Shown piece by piece: positions 11,539-23,084 of a DNA stretch of 64,000 bases. The stretch spans positions 33,612,501 to 33,676,500 of the forward strand of contig NW_024465885.1 of the NCBI RefSeq assembly GCF_017591425.1. Reading direction: 5' to 3'. The DNA is from Ochotona curzoniae. Its lineage: Eukaryota; Chordata; Mammalia; Lagomorpha; Ochotonidae. The notes beneath the pieces are model-generated. The model was not told the DNA's origin, made no database searches, and saw nothing but the letters and a program-made list of their open reading frames with translations. Position 1 is the first letter of the stretch, and each line of letters begins with the position of its first letter. Made by a program: the position numbers and the translations under genes.

Positions 11539-12777
11539 GTGAAGCTATGTCCAAATATCACGGTGATTCAAGAGAGGGAATTTAATTTGGGACTTTCTGC
11601 TGAATTCATGTCTCACCATATGATTCTCCTCCTCTGTCTCCATAATCAGCCTCTAGTAGATCCCTGATTCTCAGGCTTAACTGCATCCTCTGCATTTTAC
11701 ATAGAAAGCAAAAACAAAAGCCCTTTCCTTACCCATGAAATACCTAGAGGAAAAGCATATTAACACAGGTAGAGAAGTAATGCGTAGCTGTCTTTTTGTA
11801 TATGTTCTGCTAATGAATCCCAAACAAATTTAAAAAAAATAGAAAATAAACACAAGACAAAAAAACCCTTACAATTCATTTGCCATACAATAAGTTTTCA
11901 GAATAATTCATGGGATTCTTCTTTCAGGCTCCCATGGAAGAGATACAGGACATAGCTCACATAAAAGTAGTGTCAAATGATAATTTCATAGATCTTTATT
12001 AAAGTGATAAATAATGAATAATTTCATTAAATTAGTTATCCATATAGGATATGAAGGCTGTTTTCACCCTACTTTAAAAGAATACATTTAAATGTTCACT
12101 GCTCCATCATTTTTAAAAGGCAACACATATTATGCATTTGAATATAATTATTCTCAGTCGTGATTTCTCCCTCACTATAAGAATGAATTGCTTGTGAATG
12201 CATGAATAAACCTGTGTGATGGTATAGTGCAGTCACTATTTGGTCAAAGTGAAGTAAGTGTGTTTTCATCTTGAACGTTTGCTACATTCAAACAAGGTGA
12301 ACTCCCACGATCCGCATCCCCATCTTACGGTCTTCATTAGGTTTCTAATATTTATAGGACTACAACTCTGATGACGACTTGAAACGGAGTAAACAAGCTA
12401 TATCCTGAGAACCATCATATCAGGGCTTTCAGGCTGATGCCAGAATTTGGAGTTCTTTATAAGCAACACTAGCTAAGTAAGATCATAAATTTTCCATGTA
12501 GAGAACATAGATAGGGCAAATAAATGTGCCCATGCTTTTGTCACGCTCAGTTCTAAAGATCTTCCCCAGTGTTTAGTACAACCTAGACAGAGTGCTGAGT
12601 GCTTTAGGCTGCAGAGGTCATGCATCTTTTGTCTTAGCATTTGTAATTCCTTTTGCTGATTTGTACAAATAATTTCAATGTGTCTCTCCCTGATGGCCTT
12701 AAAACAAAGATCAATTATAGAAAAGTATCTAAAATGTTCATTATAAATCAAAAGACCTTAGAAGTAAACTTTTCTTT
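11539..12777. other. No recognised feature
   Basis: AT-rich sequence without a recognised repeat. A 92-codon open frame on the minus strand (12473-12751) has no motif that I know. The patch at 12290-12420 is richer in CpG and less biased in composition than its flanks, but I cannot assign it. Confidence 0.5.
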
Positions 12778-12794
12778 AAGAATGAATATGAAAG

Positions 12795-13122
12795 GGGCCC
12801 GGCGCAGTGGCGCAAGTGGTTAAGTCCTCGCCTTGCATCCCCGGGATCCCATATGGGCGCCGGTTCTAATCCCAGCAGCCCCGCTTCCCTTCCAGCTCCC
12901 TGCCTGTGGCCTGGGAAAGCAGTCGAGGACAGCCCAAAGCTTTGGGACCCTGCACCCGCGTAGGAGACCCGGAAGGGGCTCCTGGCTTCGGATTGGCATA
13001 GCATAGGCCCGTTGCGCTCACTTGGGGAGTGAATCATCGGACGGAAGATCTTCCTCTCTGTCTCTCCTCTCTGTATATCTGCCTTTCCAATAAAAAATAA
13101 TAAAAATAAATCTTTAAAAAAA
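12795..13122 (+). mobile_element. Young full-length C-SINE with perfect 17-bp target duplication
   Basis: This is the best preserved SINE in the window. It starts GGGCCCGGCGCAGTGGCGCA, keeps a pol III B box GGTTCTAATCC at 12862-12872 and ends in an A-rich tail after AATAAATCTTT. The flanks AAGAATGAATATGAAAG at 12778-12794 and 13123-13139 are identical 17-bp target duplications, so the insertion limits are exact and the event is recent. Many CpGs remain undecayed. The 180-codon open frame on the minus strand across it (12741-13283) is a by-product of the SINE. Confidence 0.98.
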
Positions 13123-13503
13123 AAGAATGAATATGAAAGTGAAATTTCAAATTCCATTTTAAAACTCAACATAAAAGTGACAGGTTTAACCAATGCATTT
13201 ATGTTACACATCAGATGTGGTTCTACAATTTTAAGTTTTATAACAGCATTGTTCTTTCTTATAGGGATACTATTACTATTCATATCAAAAGTATGATAAA
13301 ATCAGTTTGGTCAGTTTTCTAAGTTTTAGAAACTTCGAGAGTACTGGACACATAGGATGGTATCACGTAGATTTGTCCATTCCTCTCTGTCATGTGGCTA
13401 CTGATAAACCATTATGGAGTATACTAACTGCAATTAAAAAAAATAAATGATGTGATAAAGAGACATGCAGTAACAGTAAGGATACTAAAATATAAAAAGA
13501 TGT

Positions 13504-13832
13504 GGGCCCGGCATGTTGGCCTAGTGGCTAAAGTCCTCGCTTTATACAAGCCAGGATCCCATATGGGCACTGGTTCTAATCCAGGCAGCACCACTTCCCA
13601 TCCAGCTACCTGCTTGTGGCTTGGAAAAACAATCAAGGACGGCCCAAAGCCTTGGGACCCTGCACCCACATGGGATACCCAGAAGAGATCCTGACTCCTG
13701 GCTGCGGATTGGTGCAGCTCTAGCCATTATGGCCACTTCAGGAGTGAATCATCAGCCGAAGATCTTCCTCTGTCTCTCCTCCTCTTTGTATATTGACTTT
13801 GCAATAAAAATAAATAAACCTATTAAAATCAA
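13504..13832 (+). mobile_element. Full-length C-SINE, sense
   Basis: It starts GGGCCCGGCATGTTGGCCTAGTGG, has an intact-looking GGTTCTAATCC B box, and ends in AATAAAAATAAATAAACC. A possible short target duplication AAGATGT sits on both sides. It lies 380 bp after the previous SINE in the same orientation but has its own distinct substitutions, so it is a separate insertion. Confidence 0.96.
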
Positions 13833-14144
13833 CAAGATGTATTGATAATTTCTGCATGGTAGACATTCTAAATGTTTTGTGTATATAATAGTAGTTCTCA
13901 CAGTAATGCTGTGTGATAGTGAGTTACTGTCGCAGTCAAAATTTTATCATTTTAATATTCTTAAATAATACAAATTTATTATTCTATATTTCCAGAGCTT
14001 GAATGACAATGAGCTTAAAGTAAACATATTAGTAAGGTTGATTCCAAAATAAACAAAATTGTGTAACCTCTCAATTTCAGATATTTACTTAATCACATCA
14101 CAAAATCACTTTTGCTACGTAACATTTTTATAGATTCTAGAGTT
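13833..14144. other. No clear feature; possible MIR/L2 trace
   Basis: TTCTCACAGTAATGCTGTGTGATAG near 13894 is reminiscent of an antisense MIR but too diverged to call. The rest is unassigned AT-rich sequence. Confidence 0.4.
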
Positions 14145-14290
14145 TTGACATCAACATCCTTGTGAGGTGGGGGTGGATGTTACTGTATTACAGATAGATA
14201 TTATTACCCTCTTTTTGTAAAATGGAAAATTGAGATTTAGAAAAAGATTAAGAAACTTGTTTAAACTATATAGCTAGGAAGCATTCTTGT
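14145..14290 (-). mobile_element. MIR SINE, antisense
   Basis: The plus strand reads ATCCTTGTGAGGTGGGGGTGG, then TATTATTACCCTCTTTTTGTAAAATGG, GAAACTTGTTTAAACT and ATAGCTAGGAAG. This is the reverse complement of the MIR 3' half (acaacccygtgaggtaggtactattat ... gaggaaactgag ... taacttgcccaaggtcac, recalled). Confidence 0.78.
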
Positions 14291-15268
14291 GTATAATCAG
14301 ATGCAACAACTCCATTGTGCTAGTTTGTTATATCATTCTGCCTTTATGCTTCTAAAATAAGTGAAAGTGATTGGTGTTAACTCCTGGCCAATCTGTGGCA
14401 AATCTAACACTCAAACTGGAATTGCTTGACATAGTACTGTGTCTACGTGAAAGGGGCTCTTTAAAGTGAGCATTCTGGTTGGTATTCCTTTGATTCTAAT
14501 TAGCTATATGTTAATGAAGTCCAAGAGTATTTGAGCAAATTTGTCAAAAAATGCATTGTAAGTTTACTTCAGTTCAGAATATTTTTCTCAAATTCATAAA
14601 CATTATTTTCACAATATGCATTTGCATGAACTTTTTGATTTCAATGCGTAATGAGCTTAATAAAGTACACTTGTATATGCCAATCAAAACCAGACTCTTT
14701 ATGTTAAACAATTATCCCAAAGATTCAGATGATCATGGTACTGTGCAATAATCAAGCTGGAATTCCTGTTTAGGGGTTACTTTTGTATTCTTATGATGGA
14801 AAAGCGGCAAGTTTCTTGTTCTCATTGGTGACATTTGTTAATCCTTTTTATGTTCAAAATAAATGGGAATTGGGCATTAAAGGCATTGTTTGAACCTGCC
14901 GAACACCTTACCACTTGAGAGAAACTCCCAATGTGACATGCAGGTTTCAACAAATTGCTCTGATTATTCTGAGGCACAAGAAATTTAAAAGTCATTCAAG
15001 GATTATGTCTTGATTCACACTGTAAAGCAGTTAACAGTTCACAAATTTATTCCTAGGAGAACAAAATAAATGAAATAGACAACATGGTATTCAGAAAAAT
15101 CATCCAGGCTCCAAAAGACAAGTATTGCATTTTTGCCTAATTCATGATAATTAATATAGAGGATATTTTAAAAGTAATGTATATGAGCAAAATTATCATT
15201 TTGAACTTTAATTATTGCTTTATAGTGTTTGTCGGTACTCTAAAGGAACAGTGCTTCTTCTGTTTTTG
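14291..15268. other. No recognised feature
   Basis: AT-rich, unassigned. The only open frame of note is 66 codons (14551-14751) with no recognisable motif. Confidence 0.5.
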
Positions 15269-15500
15269 AAAAGATTATTTAATTTAGTTTACAAGAAATA
15301 AAGAGGAAGAGAAAGAAAGAAAAAGAGATCCACTTGCTGATCCTTCATATTAACACAGTTCCCAGAACAGAGCCAAGAGAAACCAAAAGCTAGAAGCTCA
15401 GTCTGGGTTTATCATACAGGTGGCAGGACCCACAATTCTATAGCCACTGTCTGTTGCTTCCAAAACTGTGTGTTAACAGTATGTGTAGACTCACTGTGAT
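15269..15500 (-). mobile_element. Old C-SINE, antisense
   Basis: Antisense tail GAAAAGATTATTTAATTTAG, a purine-rich stretch (GAGGAAGAGAAAGAAAGAAAAAGAG), then GATCCACTTGCTGATCC, CAGAACAGAGCCAAGAG and GGTGGCAGGACCCA. The order matches an old SINE of the rabbit-like subtype, strongly diverged. Confidence 0.7.
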
Positions 15501-15660
15501 GCATACTGAATACAGACTAAACATCTGGATATAAAGGTCCAAAATAAGCCTTCTAAAAATATATAAAGCAATGATTTAAAAAAAAAAAACCCTCCAATGT
15601 TTTACTTTTTTCCCTTTACCTAAGACAAACTTCACTTTCTTTTTTTCATTTCTCTTCGTA

Positions 15661-16130
15661 TAGCAGACTGGATAAAGAAATTGCATCTACTCCATGGAAT
15701 ACTACCCAGCCATTAAAAAAGAATGAATTTCTACCATTTGCAATGACGTGATCCCAAGTAGAGACCGTTACGCTCAATAAGAGTAGCCAATCCCAAAAGG
15801 ACATGTATCTTACATTCTCTCTGATATGAAGTAATCTTCATTCAAAATACAAGATCATTAGATACAAAGATAAGCATGTACATGCATATATTCAGCTAGA
15901 GGAACTGTATAATGGAGACCAACATGCTGAACAGTGGGTACACACTGCAGCATGACACTATGGCATCAACTAAGAATCGTCTCATTTGGGGGTCATTGCG
16001 TTACTTCCAATTAACAACTGTAGCTACCTTTTACTTTTAAGACTGAAACCAAAAAGAAAAAAAAAAAAGTCAAGAAAGAAAAGACAGAACAGAAAAACAA
16101 AACCAAACAAAAAAAATGGAGAAATTTTCC
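15661..16130 (+). mobile_element. L1 fragment: end of ORF2 and 3'UTR, sense
   Basis: GGATAAAGAAATTGCATCTACTCCATGGAATACTACCCAGCCATTAAAAAAGAATG matches the C-terminal coding end of L1 ORF2, where the protein reads YSMEYYPAIKK or similar. It is followed by GCCAATCCCAAAAGGACATGTA, the usual stretch before the ORF2 stop, and about 300 bp of 3'UTR ending in an A-rich run at 16058-16110. The piece is 5' truncated like most L1 insertions. The 3'UTR differs from that of the 41.7 and 53.6 kb copies, which suggests another subfamily. Confidence 0.9.
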
Positions 16131-16404
16131 ACACAAAACAGCTTGAGAGATATTAACCCTCCAATATTGGTGCTTTAGCCACAATTTTATAAAAACTAAC
16201 ATTTGTACTGCTGTTCCCCATAAAAACAGTGGAACATAGTAAATTTGTGCCTCTCCAAGTGTTTTTCATCTCCTCTATATGAATGCTGGGAGTGATCTGA
16301 TGTGACAAGCATCAGAATAATTGTAAAATGTACAAACTTTCATAGCTGAATCTACAATACCTAAAGTTTATTGCAACTCTTGAATTAATCCCTACCAACC
16401 CATT

Positions 16405-16475
16405 AATCTGTTCAACTCCAATTCCCTCATCTATAAAATGAATAAACTGGAATATGAATTAAATGAACTGTCACA
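16405..16475 (+). mobile_element. Possible MIR fragment
   Basis: CCAATTCCCTCATCTATAAAATGAATAAACTGG followed by GAATTAAATGAACTG resembles the MIR stretch 'cagtttcctcatctgtaaaatgg ... attaaatgag'. It is short and diverged. Confidence 0.45.
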
Positions 16476-16529
16476 TAGATTCTCACTGGTACATGTGGCA
16501 TTCCAACTCTTTTATGAAAGCATTTTACG

Positions 16530-16800
16530 TATTTTAATTAATTTGTTTTATTTTATTATGTATTTTTGAGATGCACATAGCATGAGTTTTCCATTCCTTA
16601 GTTCAATCCGAAAAGTTCCACACATTCAGGACTGGACCGTTATTAGGCGGGCGCATGGAACTCAATCTGAGTCTCCCCAGGGATGGCAGAGTTAAGTATA
16701 TGAATCATAACCTCCTGACTCTCACAGTAGCAAGGATGCGGATTAGAACTGATCCAGTCACAGCGGGAACCAGGCACTCAATTACAGAATACATGGTCTG
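16530..16800 (-). mobile_element. Old C-SINE, antisense, decayed
   Basis: The order of blocks (tail TTTTATTATGTATTTTTGAGATGC, then GGACTGGACCGTTATTAGG, GAACTCAATCTGAGTCTCCC, ATGCGGATTAGAACTGATCC, AACCAGGCACTC) follows an antisense SINE, but with many differences and a rearranged middle. Confidence 0.6.
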
Positions 16801-17086
16801 AAATGGATCTTACTGACTGCATCAAATGCTCTGCATAGGAATTGTCTTATTGAGTACTTACCCTACACCTGAATTTTTAGCATATTATAAACATTCCTAT
16901 TTTATTTTTTCCATAGCAAACCTAAGAGAAAAACATTATGTTTTCTTTTATTCTGAAAAGATTTACATATGTTCTTGACTTCTAAGAAGTGAAATATATT
17001 AATACAAACAAAATAAATGTTTCTTTTCCTGGCTCTGATATAAAACTTACAAAAGACTCAGATTTTAGTCGTTTGTCGGTGATTTT

Positions 17087-17445
17087 TAAAAGCTTTATTT
17101 ATTTTATTTATATTTATTTATTTATTCTATGATTATTTTATTTTGTTTTATTTATAAAGAGCAGGTGAGACAAAAAGATCTCCTATGCATTGGTTCACAC
17201 CCCAAATGGTCATAATGGCTGAGGCTGAGCTGATTCAAAGTTAGGAGTCAGGAGCCTCTTCCAGGTCTCCCATGTGAGGGCAGGGTTCCATGGTTCTGAG
17301 GCACCCCGTTATCCCAAGTAAGCCACAAGCAAGGAGCTGATGGGAAGTGAAGTAGCTGGGACTCAAATGTGCATCTGTATGGAATTCCAGCAATTTCAGG
17401 GAGGAAGGATCAGCCAATTAAGCCTTTTGTGGCATTCCTTAATGA
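17087..17445 (-). mobile_element. C-SINE, antisense, with expanded TTTA tail
   Basis: The antisense tail has expanded into a (TTTA)n run at about 17095-17150. The body follows with GATCTCCTATGCATTGGTTCACACCCC, CAGGAGCCTCTTCCAGGTCTCCCATGTG and AGGAGCTGATGGGAAGTG. The head is degraded near 17400. The tail microsatellite makes the element longer than usual. Confidence 0.88.
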
Positions 17446-17579
17446 TTTAGTATGTTAAAAAATGAAAACCTTAATCCTCTTTTCATGATTTATTCAATTA
17501 TAATTGAGGCATATATTAAAATTACATTTATTTTCTCAGTCATATTTTATGTAACAAAAATAATTTAGAAACAACTTGG

Positions 17580-17890
17580 AATGCTTGCATTATGTATTGG
17601 AGTGCCTCGATTAGAGACTCAGCTCCTTTCAACCAAACTTCCTAGAAATGCATGCCCTCTGAGGTAGCAGGTGATGACTCAAAAACTGGATGCATGACCT
17701 ACACTAAGGAATCCTGGAATGCATCCTGGGTTCTCGGTTCATTCTGGCACAGCCCTGTCTGTTGCAAAGGAATTGATGAAAAGTCTAGTAGATGGAAGAT
17801 ATCATCATCTATCTATCTTCCTTCTCCCCTCACCCTCTCCTTCTCGCTCTCTCTCTCTCTCTCTAGTGAAATAGGTAAAGATAAATATTT
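17580..17890 (+). mobile_element. Old C-SINE, sense, with CT tract
   Basis: Sense order: TGCATTATGTATTGGAGTGCC, AACTTCCTAGAAATGCATGCCCTCTG, ATGACTCAAAAACTGGATGC, GAATCCTGGAATGCATCCTGG, AAGTCTAGTAGATGGAAGAT, then a pyrimidine tract with (CT)n at 17848-17865. It belongs to the old subtype and has no intact A tail. Confidence 0.65.
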
Positions 17891-17910
17891 TAACAGATTA
17901 ACTATATTTG

Positions 17911-18303
17911 GGCTTGGGGCACTGTCCTAGCAGCTAAATGATTGCATTGCATGTGCTTGGATCCTAAATAGGCACGGATTTTGTCCTGATTGCTCCTCTT
18001 TCCATCCAGTGCCTTCTACTGCTTATGGCCTGGGAAAGCAGTTGATAACGTCCCAGCATTGTGGCACCCTATACTCATGTGGGAGACCCAGAGAAAACTC
18101 CTGGTTCCTGACTCCTGACTCCTGGTTCCTGGTAGCTGGCTCAAGGCTCCTGGCTTGCAATCAGTTCAGCTCTGGCTGTTGCAGGCACTTGAGGAGTGAA
18201 CCAGCAGACAGATCTTTCTCTCTGTCTATCCTTCTTTCTGTAAGTCTGCTTTTCCAAAAAAAAAAAAAAAGAAGAAGAAAGAAAGAAAGAAAGAAAAGAA
18301 AAG
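17911..18303 (+). mobile_element. C-SINE, sense, with duplicated CTCCTGG block and GAAA tail
   Basis: It begins GGCTTGGGGCACTGTCCTAGC and keeps GGATCCTAAATAGGCACGG, GGCCTGGGAAAGCAG and GTGGGAGACCCAGAG. The CTCCTGGTTCCTGACTCCTGACTCCTGGTTCCTGG stretch at about 18100-18140 repeats a block that is single in other copies. The 3' tail is poly-A grading into (GAAA)n. Confidence 0.9.
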
Positions 18304-18339
18304 ATGAACAATGCTTAAACGTTTTAATATAGACTATTA

Positions 18340-18680
18340 AAAATAGTGTACTTATTGTGGCCTTTTATTTAAGGGGATATATAGAAATTGTGTAATGGAG
18401 AGTATCAGATCCAGATGTGAGGATACAATGCAGTATTCATCTCTACTTCCAGACAAAGATGGACTCCCAATGAAACTGTTTACTATATCTTGACAATAGG
18501 ATGCTGGACTCTGTGCCGTTGTCCATGCCCACAATGATGGATATATGATTTTGTATGAAGAACTATACTATAATAATTATATAGGGAACTCAGTGACGAG
18601 GGAGAGAATTGGGAGGGGTTAAAGGAAATCCCACAAACTATGGAACTGTATCATAAAATGATAAAAACAAAAAAGTAACA
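18340..18680 (+). mobile_element. L1 3'UTR fragment, sense
   Basis: About 300 bp closely parallel the piece at 49126-49320 (shared AACTATATCTTGACAATAGGATGCTGGA-type blocks). It continues through a purine-rich GGGAGGGGTTAAAGG stretch to CATAAAATGATAAAAACAAAAAAG, an A-rich L1 end. It also aligns in part with the 41.9 kb L1 3'UTR (ACAATA/TAAGATGCTGGACTCT), so it is an L1 3'UTR of a related subfamily. The 5' side is truncated. Confidence 0.85.
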
Positions 18681-20344
18681 TTTAAAACTATAGTGTACTT
18701 ACTGAATTGAAGTTTGAATATACTTAATTCTGGGTTATTATTATATTTATAATTGGGATTAGAATGCTAATGTTTTTAAATAAAATGCATAATCTATAGA
18801 ACTAATTGAAATGCCTCAAGTTAAGTAGTATCTGACATGGTTCAAATCCCATTGCAGAGTTTGTTTATTTATTTATTTATTTACTTATTTATTTATCAAA
18901 GCATCCTACAAGGCAGTATCGCTACTTCAGTTGTTCTTATGGCAATGTGTCCCCATAAAAATAAAGGATTGAGTTCCTAACAAAGGGCACACATGTTTGG
19001 TTGTTCCTCCTTACTGGCCAGAATAATGGCCTGAGAATCAAGTATTATTTCTGACAGAGTAAACAGAATCAGAGCAATATTCCCTGTAGTGGTCGAGTGG
19101 GACAAAGTATTCCTAAGCTGCTTGGTCCCTTAACTTCCCGCAGGATTTTTCCTTATAGATGACCTTTTTGGGGCACTGACTCTGAATCCTTTTATTTTTA
19201 TATAAACATGGATTGCTCTTGCTATAGTTGCAGTAATAATAAATTATTGCCATGAGTCTTATTTTAAATTCTTTTGGGCTGACAGAAAACCTGAATACCT
19301 ACATAATGTATTTCAAAATTAGGCAGCAGCTGCAATTCTTCTTCTACAAAAAGATGCCATGGGCAAAAGCTATTACAAATCTCTGTAACTCTCTAAACAC
19401 TACCTCTGTTTTTAAGGTAAACCATTAAAAGGCAATTTTCCACATGTGAGCTGAGTTGCAAGACATAACATTTATAAATATGAGCAATTATATTGAAAAC
19501 TGCCATTTCAGTTATAACACTCCATTACATGGAATTTAATATATAAATATGAAAACTTAGATTATATTTAAAAGTTACAGAATCTTTTGGATGAATGTAC
19601 AATTACCTAGAATGAAAGCTAAAAGAATAATCTAAGAGTAAATGAGAGAACTAACTTAGAAAACACTATTAATTAAAATAAGACTTTGGAAATTAAAGTG
19701 AAAATCGTATTTATAATTTTCAGTGTGGATCTCATCGGATTTGAAACACTTTTAACATAAACACAGAAAAACTCATGACTCTATATCTTAAACACCACAG
19801 TGTGGAGAAGAATCTTTAATTAATATCACAGGAAGCTGTTTAATGTCCAAATTTATTAACAAAAGTCTTTCCCAAACTAAGCTTGTCTTCCTATTGCCAC
19901 TCACTGCTAATTAATATTTTTAAATTCAACATGTGAAGTATTCAGTATAGAGAAATAAAAATCTTGTTAAAAATATTTGCCTCCGTCTTGCCACTCCCGG
20001 CCTTAAGCAAAACATCAATTTCAAATTTGCTTCTTCCTGTATTATGATCATTTTCATATGGAATCACTCTCTGATAAGCTGATTGATGTGCTGTGGAAAC
20101 GTGGGAACAGTATGGCTGGCAGTTGGTGCAAGCTCACCAAGGGACATTATCTTATTTGCACAGTACTCTGCAGACTCATCAGCCTGCATGCAGCACCCTG
20201 ATTGTTCTATTTGCACAGATAGCTTTCTTAAACGTTAAAATGTTTGATGTGTATGTTCCCCTGTATTTTGTATAACCTGAGATAAACCCCTCATACATAC
20301 TTTAAAAATTCCACTTCTTCTATCTTCTTTCACCTCAAATCTGA
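18681..20344. other. No recognised feature apart from a TTTA microsatellite
   Basis: AT-rich sequence with a (TTTA)n microsatellite at 18860-18896. No coding or repeat family was recognised in the rest. Confidence 0.5.
18860..18896. repeat. (TTTA)n microsatellite
   Basis: About nine TTTA units with one TTAC interruption. No SINE body is attached on either side that I can recognise. Confidence 0.95.
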
Positions 20345-20550
20345 TTAAGGAGCCTTTACTGACAATTTCCTAGCATTTACCTGTATGATAATACTTATCA
20401 CACAAATCTTAATTTGTGATTTTTGTTCTTCTGAACACGAATAAAATTTCCTTAAATGTAAAATTTTTTGAGGACAAAGCTTATTCATTTTACACCAGAA
20501 ATGAGCAATCCATTGTAGCAGTCAATATTTTGTGATTTTTTGGTATTTTA
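20345..20550 (+). mobile_element. L2 3' end, sense (probable)
   Basis: GAGCCTTTACTGACAATTTCC, TACTTATCACACAAATCTTAATTTG, ATGTAAAATTTTTTGAGGACAAAGC and GTAGCAGTCAATATTTTGTG follow the order of the L2 LINE 3' end (recalled: gaagccttccctgac ... cacttatca ... aatgtaagctccttgagggcaggg ... tcaataaatatttgttg). Confidence 0.55.
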
Positions 20551-21940
20551 GTACTAATCATATTTTTAATTTTCCTTTACTGTTGTTGTATTGCTGATTG
20601 AGTTTATAACACAGGTGCAAAACAATGTGTGTTTAGATAGCTATTTGTCAGTTATTAAACACACGCCAATGCATATGCTTATAAATGTACAATTATACAC
20701 ATTTACATATATACAGCTACATACAGATGTACTTGTGCACATACATTTTATTGTTTTCTTACAAAATGACTAATTTTATACATTTAAATGGACTATTTTA
20801 ACAGAAAAAGTCAAAGATGTAGTTGAATCTTATTTCTAAATATTAAATAAATTCTGCAAGTACGCCATGTCTGCACATAAAAATTATACATTTGCTTAGA
20901 GGAGCAGTATGTGAATTACTATTTTTGTGCTAATGAACAACCTCATTCAATAATGTTCGATCTGTGAGACATTGCCATTCTCTATAGAATGAATGACATG
21001 TAAAAAAATGATCCTACTTATCTAGTGTTTAACAACACAATATTGAGTTTTGTGTTATTTTTAAGTGCATACATTGCTATTGTCTGTCAATTACAAGAAT
21101 GTTTTGTTACCTGTAATGACTATCAGAAACATGTGAGTGTGGAAATGGAAGGAACAAATGTGAGCGCTGATGTGATAGCTCTGCCGGTGCCAGCCTGTTT
21201 TTTCTTTTGTTTTTCTGATGAATATTGCTTGTCAGATACTTTATGAATGCTCCTTGATTCTTAAGACCTCCTTATAATTTGGACATTAAATCAGGAAATA
21301 AATTCATAAAACAGATCTTTCTATTGTGGCTTAAGACCCTATGCCTTATGATGGTAGAATCTACAGGTGCTTTATAGGTGAGCTTCAGGGGGGAAAATTA
21401 CTAGAAATTATCAATGATATAGGGACTGTCTTATACAAGTAAAAATAACAAGGTGTTTTCTGTTGGATTATTTTCCTACAATTGCATGTGTGTTTCTTGA
21501 AAGTTAGCTTTTATTACTAGTAATTTTTAAACAAATAAAGATAGTTTGGCATCAGATAGACTCACCAAAAAATGAAAGCATAAATGCATTTTTGTACATC
21601 CTAGAGATCTCTTACTGATTGAGTAATTTTCTTTTCACTGGATAGATTCAAAGTCTTATTCCTAGAAATGTACCTGTGGGGCAAGGATGGATACCTAAGG
21701 CTTACATCTGAGCCCCAGGAATACGTGATGGAAGTCATATAGAACTTGTGAAGTCTTGGTTGAGTCAAGCCACATGACTCTGGTTTAAGTGCCAGAAGTC
21801 CTTTTTAACACCCCACTTGGGTGTCAGAGTAAATGTTACAGCAACGCTCAGAGGATTCTTTCTTCAGTTAGTATAGAAATGAAAAGCCAGGAATCAGTTG
21901 TGGCAGAGAAGCTTTATTTGTTACATGAACAGCTGAACAT
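20551..21940. other. No recognised feature
   Basis: AT-rich, no assigned repeat. The open frames at 20591-20773 and 21025-21246 have no recognisable domain. Confidence 0.5.
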
Positions 21941-21953
21941 GAAAAGAAGGAAA

Positions 21954-22290
21954 GGGCCCGGTGGTGTGGCCTAGTGGCTAAAGTCCTCGCCTTAAACGCA
22001 CCAAGATCCCATATGGGCACCAGTTCTAATCCTGGCAGCTCCACTTCCCATCTAGCTCCCTGCTTGTGGCCTAGGAAAGGAGTCGAGGATGGCCCAAAGC
22101 TTTTGGACCCTGCACCTGCATGGGACACCTGAAAGAGGTTCCTGGCTCCTGGCTTCTGATTGGAATAGCATCAGCTGTTGCAGTCACTTGGGGAGTGAAT
22201 CATCGCACAGAAGTTCTTTATCTCTGTCTCTACTCCTCTCTGTGTATTTGACTTTGTAATAAAAATAAATAAATAAATTTTAAAAAAAAA
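21954..22290 (+). mobile_element. Young full-length C-SINE with 13-bp target duplication
   Basis: It starts GGGCCCGGTGGTGTGGCCTAGTGG and ends in AATAAATAAATAAATTTTAAAAAAAAA. Identical flanks GAAAAGAAGGAAA at 21941-21953 and 22291-22303 give exact limits. It keeps most of the consensus, including GGGACCCTGCACC-type blocks, so it is a recent insertion. Confidence 0.97.
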
Positions 22291-22771
22291 GAAAAGAAGG
22301 AAAAAGGGAAAATCACCTCCCAGTAGGATGTGGGAGATAGGGCATCTCTAAAAGGAGACATGGAGAGATACTGAGGTTTTGAGATGTGTAATGGGTATTT
22401 AAGTGTTCCCTGACTCCTCCACTGGGCAGAAACCTCTGGAGAAGTCATTCCCCATTGGTGGTCTCTTAATCAATTAGGATGTTGCTGGACAATTCTTGTG
22501 CTGGTCACTTGAAAGTGTGATTTTCTGGCTACCTGGTGGGGAAGCCTTGTAACAAACGTCGAGTATTCCTTCTCACTGATATGAGTTTTCTGAGGGTTTA
22601 AATAATATCCTGCTTGCCATAAGGTGCAAACATGGGGCAGTGAGATGGTGGCCCAGAGAAATGAACTCATAGGGCTTGTCCCTGGACCTGATACAAGATT
22701 TTATCTGGCTGTCACAACCTCAAATCCTTTCTGTAATGACTGAGCAATTAATTTAACATGAAGATGTAAGT

Positions 22772-23080
22772 GGGCCTAGTAACTAAATCCCTCTCCTTGC
22801 CTGTTCCAGGATACCATGTAGGCACCAGTTCATACCCCAACTGCTCCATTTTCCTTGCAGCTTGTGTCCGTGAAAAGTAATCAGATACGGCCCAAGCCTC
22901 GGGATACTGGACCCACAGTGAAGACCTGAAAGAAGCTCCTGGCTCCTGGCTTCAGATAACCTCAACACTGGCCTTTGTGACCACCTGGGGTGTGAAATAG
23001 CAGATGGAAGATCTTTCTGTCTCTCTTTCTCTCTTTAAAATCTGACTTTCCAGTAAAAATAAATAAATCCTTAAAAAGGA
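22772..23080 (+). mobile_element. C-SINE, sense, moderately old
   Basis: Head GGGCCTAGTAACTAAATCC, then GGATACCATGTAGGCACC, GGCCCAAGCCTCGGGATACTGG, and tail CCAGTAAAAATAAATAAATCCTTAAAAAGG. The flanks ATGTAAGT (before) and ATGTGAGT (after) may be remains of the target duplication. A block near the head is shortened. Confidence 0.92.
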
Positions 23081-23084
23081 AAAT

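Noticed and set aside
12862..12872. Possible tRNA gene from A/B box motifs
   Set aside because: The B box belongs to the tRNA-derived head of a SINE; no cloverleaf with a complete anticodon and acceptor stem is present. The same holds for other SINE heads.
12741..13283. 180-codon open frame, minus strand
   Set aside because: It reads through the antisense of a young SINE and its flanks; similar frames appear over other SINE copies (for example 13424-13669 and 21868-22128). No gene.
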